Of a stretch of DNA of 15,646 nt, positions 14,232 through 15,646 are shown one piece after another. The notes beneath the pieces were generated by a model. It did no database searches, had not been told where the DNA came from, and saw only the letters and a program-made list of their open reading frames with translations. The number at the start of each line of letters is the position of its first letter. The stretch's first letter is position 1. The position numbers and the translations under genes were made by a program. Origin of the DNA: DAOUMF01 sp034411955 (GTDB lineage: Bacteria > Chloroflexota > Dehalococcoidia > SM23-28-2 > RBG-16-64-32); assembly GCA_034411955.1 (NCBI GenBank), contig DAOUMF010000126.1, positions 1 through 15,646 of the forward strand, written 5' to 3'.

Positions 14232-14256
14232 ATACATTATCCCCCGCACGTGTCAA
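14229..14256 (-). promoter_or_regulatory. Sigma70 promoter of the HxlR-molybdoenzyme operon
   Basis: On the minus strand, TTGACA (14256-14251, 6/6) and TATAGT (14234-14229, 5/6) are 16 bases apart. This is the best promoter match in the window, in an AT-rich island within GC-rich DNA. It would drive the regulator and probably the molybdoenzyme gene 32 bases beyond it. Confidence 0.68.
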
Positions 14257-14398
14257 GGGGGATTGGATTACCCGGTAGAGGAACTACGACACAATCTGTG
14301 AAAGTTGTAACTAAAGTCGCTTCATTGCGCCGCCAGGCCGGGTAGCTTGAGTACCGTGCATGACGGCTCTGCGAGATGGGGCCGGGACGGAGGATCGG

Positions 14399-14710
14399 AT
14401 GACGAAGGGTCCGCAACAGGAAATCAGGACGGGGCTAGAGGGCAGGGACCTGCTCGGGTTTCGCGTCGGCAGGCGGGCGCTACTCCGTCTGCTCTTCCCG
14501 CGAGCGGCTGCTAGCGCGGGCGAGGTCGTGCCGGCGGATGAGGCATCCCGTCCGGCCCGCTGCGGCGCGTGTGGCGGCTACCACGTCCTCAACGTGGGAT
14601 GCCCGGTGGAAGCAGACCAGCGAGCCCTGGCGCGGGAATTCCGCATCGGCTACAAGGCGGAGTCGCCGCGCCTGGAATCGGAGACCGGAGAAGAGGAAAG
14701 GGGGAGCTAG
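14399..14710 (+). CDS. Small Cys-containing protein upstream of a NarG-like subunit
   Basis: This is a 103-residue protein with no family I can name. A basic stretch, FRVGRRALLRLLFPRAAA (21-38), is followed by CGACGGYHVLNVGC (55-68), giving Cys55, Cys58 and Cys68. That could be a small metal or Fe-S site. The C-terminus is Glu-rich. The frame is open to 14360, but ATG 14399 is preferred because GGAGG lies five bases before it. Its TAG ends one base before the ATG of the NarG-like gene, so the two are surely co-translated. It could be an accessory, assembly or small redox subunit for that enzyme. It has no resemblance that I can see to TorD/NarJ chaperones, which are about twice as long. Confidence 0.72.
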   Translation: MTKGPQQEIRTGLEGRDLLGFRVGRRALLRLLFPRAAASAGEVVPADEASRPARCGACGGYHVLNVGCPVEADQRALAREFRIGYKAESPRLESETGEEERGS

Positions 14711-14711
14711 G

Positions 14712-15646
14712 ATGGTCGAAGGCAAGGTGGCTGGCCCAAGACTAACGCGTCGGCGATTCCTGGTCGCGAGCGGCGCGGCGGGTGCGCTGGCGGGACTCCA
14801 GTACGGCGCCGGCAGGTACCTGACGAGCCTCTCGGGAGCCGGGGCAGCCGGAGACGGCGAGCCTCTCGCGGTCGACGAGCTGGTTCGGACCGTCTGCTCG
14901 CCCAACTGCACCGGCGCCTGCGGGCAAAACGCGTGGATCCGCGACGGCCGCGTGGTCAAGATCGCGCAGGCCAAGGACTACCCGGATGAGGTGTATAACC
15001 CCCGCGGCTGCATGAAGGGCTTGTCCTACATGCAGTCGATCTACGGCCCCGATCGCGTGCGCTACCCATTCATTCGCGCGGGCGAGCGTGGCGAGAACAA
15101 GTGGCGTCGGGTGAGCTGGGAGGAGGCGTTGGACCACATCGCGGACAAGCTGAAGGAGATCATCGAAAGGGACGGCGCCGAGTCGATCTACTTCTTCCCG
15201 CAGCTCCCGGGGACGGGGCCCGTCCAGAAGGGCGCGGCGACACGGCTGGCGGCGCTGCTGGGGGCGTCGCACGGGACATTCTACGACTTCAACGGGGACC
15301 TGCCGTTGTCGATGCCCGTCACCTTCGGGGTGCAGTGCTCCGACCACGAGACGAAGGACTGGGCCAATTCTCGCTTCATCCTGCTGGTGGGCTCCAACCC
15401 GATGGAGACGCGAATCCCGGACGCCCACTTCCTGTCGGACGCCGCCGACGAAGGCGGCCGCATTGTGGTGCTCGACCCCAAGTTCTCCGCCACGGCCGCC
15501 ATGGCCGACGACTGGATCTCCATTGAGCCCGGCACCGACGGTGCGCTGGCGCTGGCCCTCGTCAACGTGATCCTGCGGGAGGACCTGGGCGATCTCGAGT
15601 ACATGGCGAAGTACTCCGACGCGCCGCTGCTGGTGCGCGAGGACAC
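14712..15646 (+). CDS. Tat-exported NarG/type II DMSO-reductase-like molybdoenzyme, catalytic subunit (3' truncated)
   Basis: The first 311 codons of a large molybdoenzyme subunit are present; it continues past the right edge. A twin-arginine signal, LTRRRFLVAS (11-20), precedes a small-residue hydrophobic stretch, so the mature enzyme would be exported. The Fe-S motif is C62-x3-C66-x3-C70-x29-C100 in VCSPNCTGACG and YNPRGC. FYDFNGDLP (190-198), DWANSRFILLVGSNP (216-230) and ETRIPDAHF (232-240) match the NarG, perchlorate reductase and DMS/ethylbenzene dehydrogenase clade, in which Asp of the YD pair (Asp192 here) ligates molybdenum. The first Fe-S ligand is Cys rather than the His of NarG. 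Partner Fe-S and haem subunits would lie downstream. The substrate cannot be assigned. Confidence 0.92.
   Translation, partial: MVEGKVAGPRLTRRRFLVASGAAGALAGLQYGAGRYLTSLSGAGAAGDGEPLAVDELVRTVCSPNCTGACGQNAWIRDGRVVKIAQAKDYPDEVYNPRGCMKGLSYMQSIYGPDRVRYPFIRAGERGENKWRRVSWEEALDHIADKLKEIIERDGAESIYFFPQLPGTGPVQKGAATRLAALLGASHGTFYDFNGDLPLSMPVTFGVQCSDHETKDWANSRFILLVGSNPMETRIPDAHFLSDAADEGGRIVVLDPKFSATAAMADDWISIEPGTDGALALALVNVILREDLGDLEYMAKYSDAPLLVRED

Noticed and set aside
14257..14398. Plus-strand promoter for the small Cys protein and NarG-like gene
   Set aside because: The best candidate (TTACCC and CACAAT, 16 bases apart) matches too few consensus positions to report as a feature.

Overview
This is a GC-rich bacterial window. 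Sampled 60-base lines hold 33-44 G/C. It is built around corrinoid (vitamin B12)-dependent methyl transfer. The taxon cannot be fixed from sequence alone. The mix of non-pyrrolysine MttB and MtaB methyltransferases, UroD-family proteins, a RACo-type activator, an HxlR-SCP2 regulator, a P450 and CISM molybdoenzymes suggests an uncultured soil, subsurface or aquatic bacterium. Chloroflexota is my best guess, at low confidence. There is no sign of a phage, transposon, CRISPR array, tRNA or rRNA. No gene-free stretch exceeds 300 bases.

Layout, left part (1-9118): the C1/methyl block. On the minus strand an MttB-family methyltransferase (182-1645) is followed by the start of a PLP-dependent Cys/Met-metabolism enzyme that runs off the left edge (1-121). 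Divergent from them is a UroD/MtaA-like protein (1939-2991), whose 5' leader can fold into two mutually exclusive hairpins. A second minus-strand operon runs RACo-type corrinoid activator (5313-6971), homocysteine S-methyltransferase-family protein (4396-5316) and MtaB methanol:corrinoid methyltransferase homologue (3021-4388). Its genes overlap by 4 bases or lie 7 bases apart. Divergent from that are a second UroD-family protein (7169-8338) and the only corrinoid-carrier protein in the window (8462-9118).

Middle part (9119-11304): two small minus-strand genes, one a Cys-rich putative zinc-binding protein, then a divergent cytochrome P450 (9973-11178).

Right part (11305-15646): an HxlR-type regulator with an SCP2-like C-terminal half (13509-14165) sits directly upstream of a cytoplasmic Mo/W-bisPGD oxidoreductase (11305-13476). 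Its sigma70-like promoter is overlapped by a perfect dyad. Divergent from it are a small Cys protein (14399-14710) and a Tat-exported, NarG/type II DMSO-reductase-like catalytic subunit (14712 to the right edge, truncated).

Working model (inference): MtaB and/or the MttB homologue demethylate an unknown methylated substrate onto the 218-residue corrinoid protein. RACo reactivates oxidised Co(II). The methyl group then leaves through a UroD/MtaA-like protein or, more unusually, through the homocysteine S-methyltransferase encoded inside the RACo-MtaB operon, giving methionine. The adjacent PLP enzyme would then connect this to homocysteine, methionine or thiol metabolism. The oxidoreductases on the right may belong to separate pathways.
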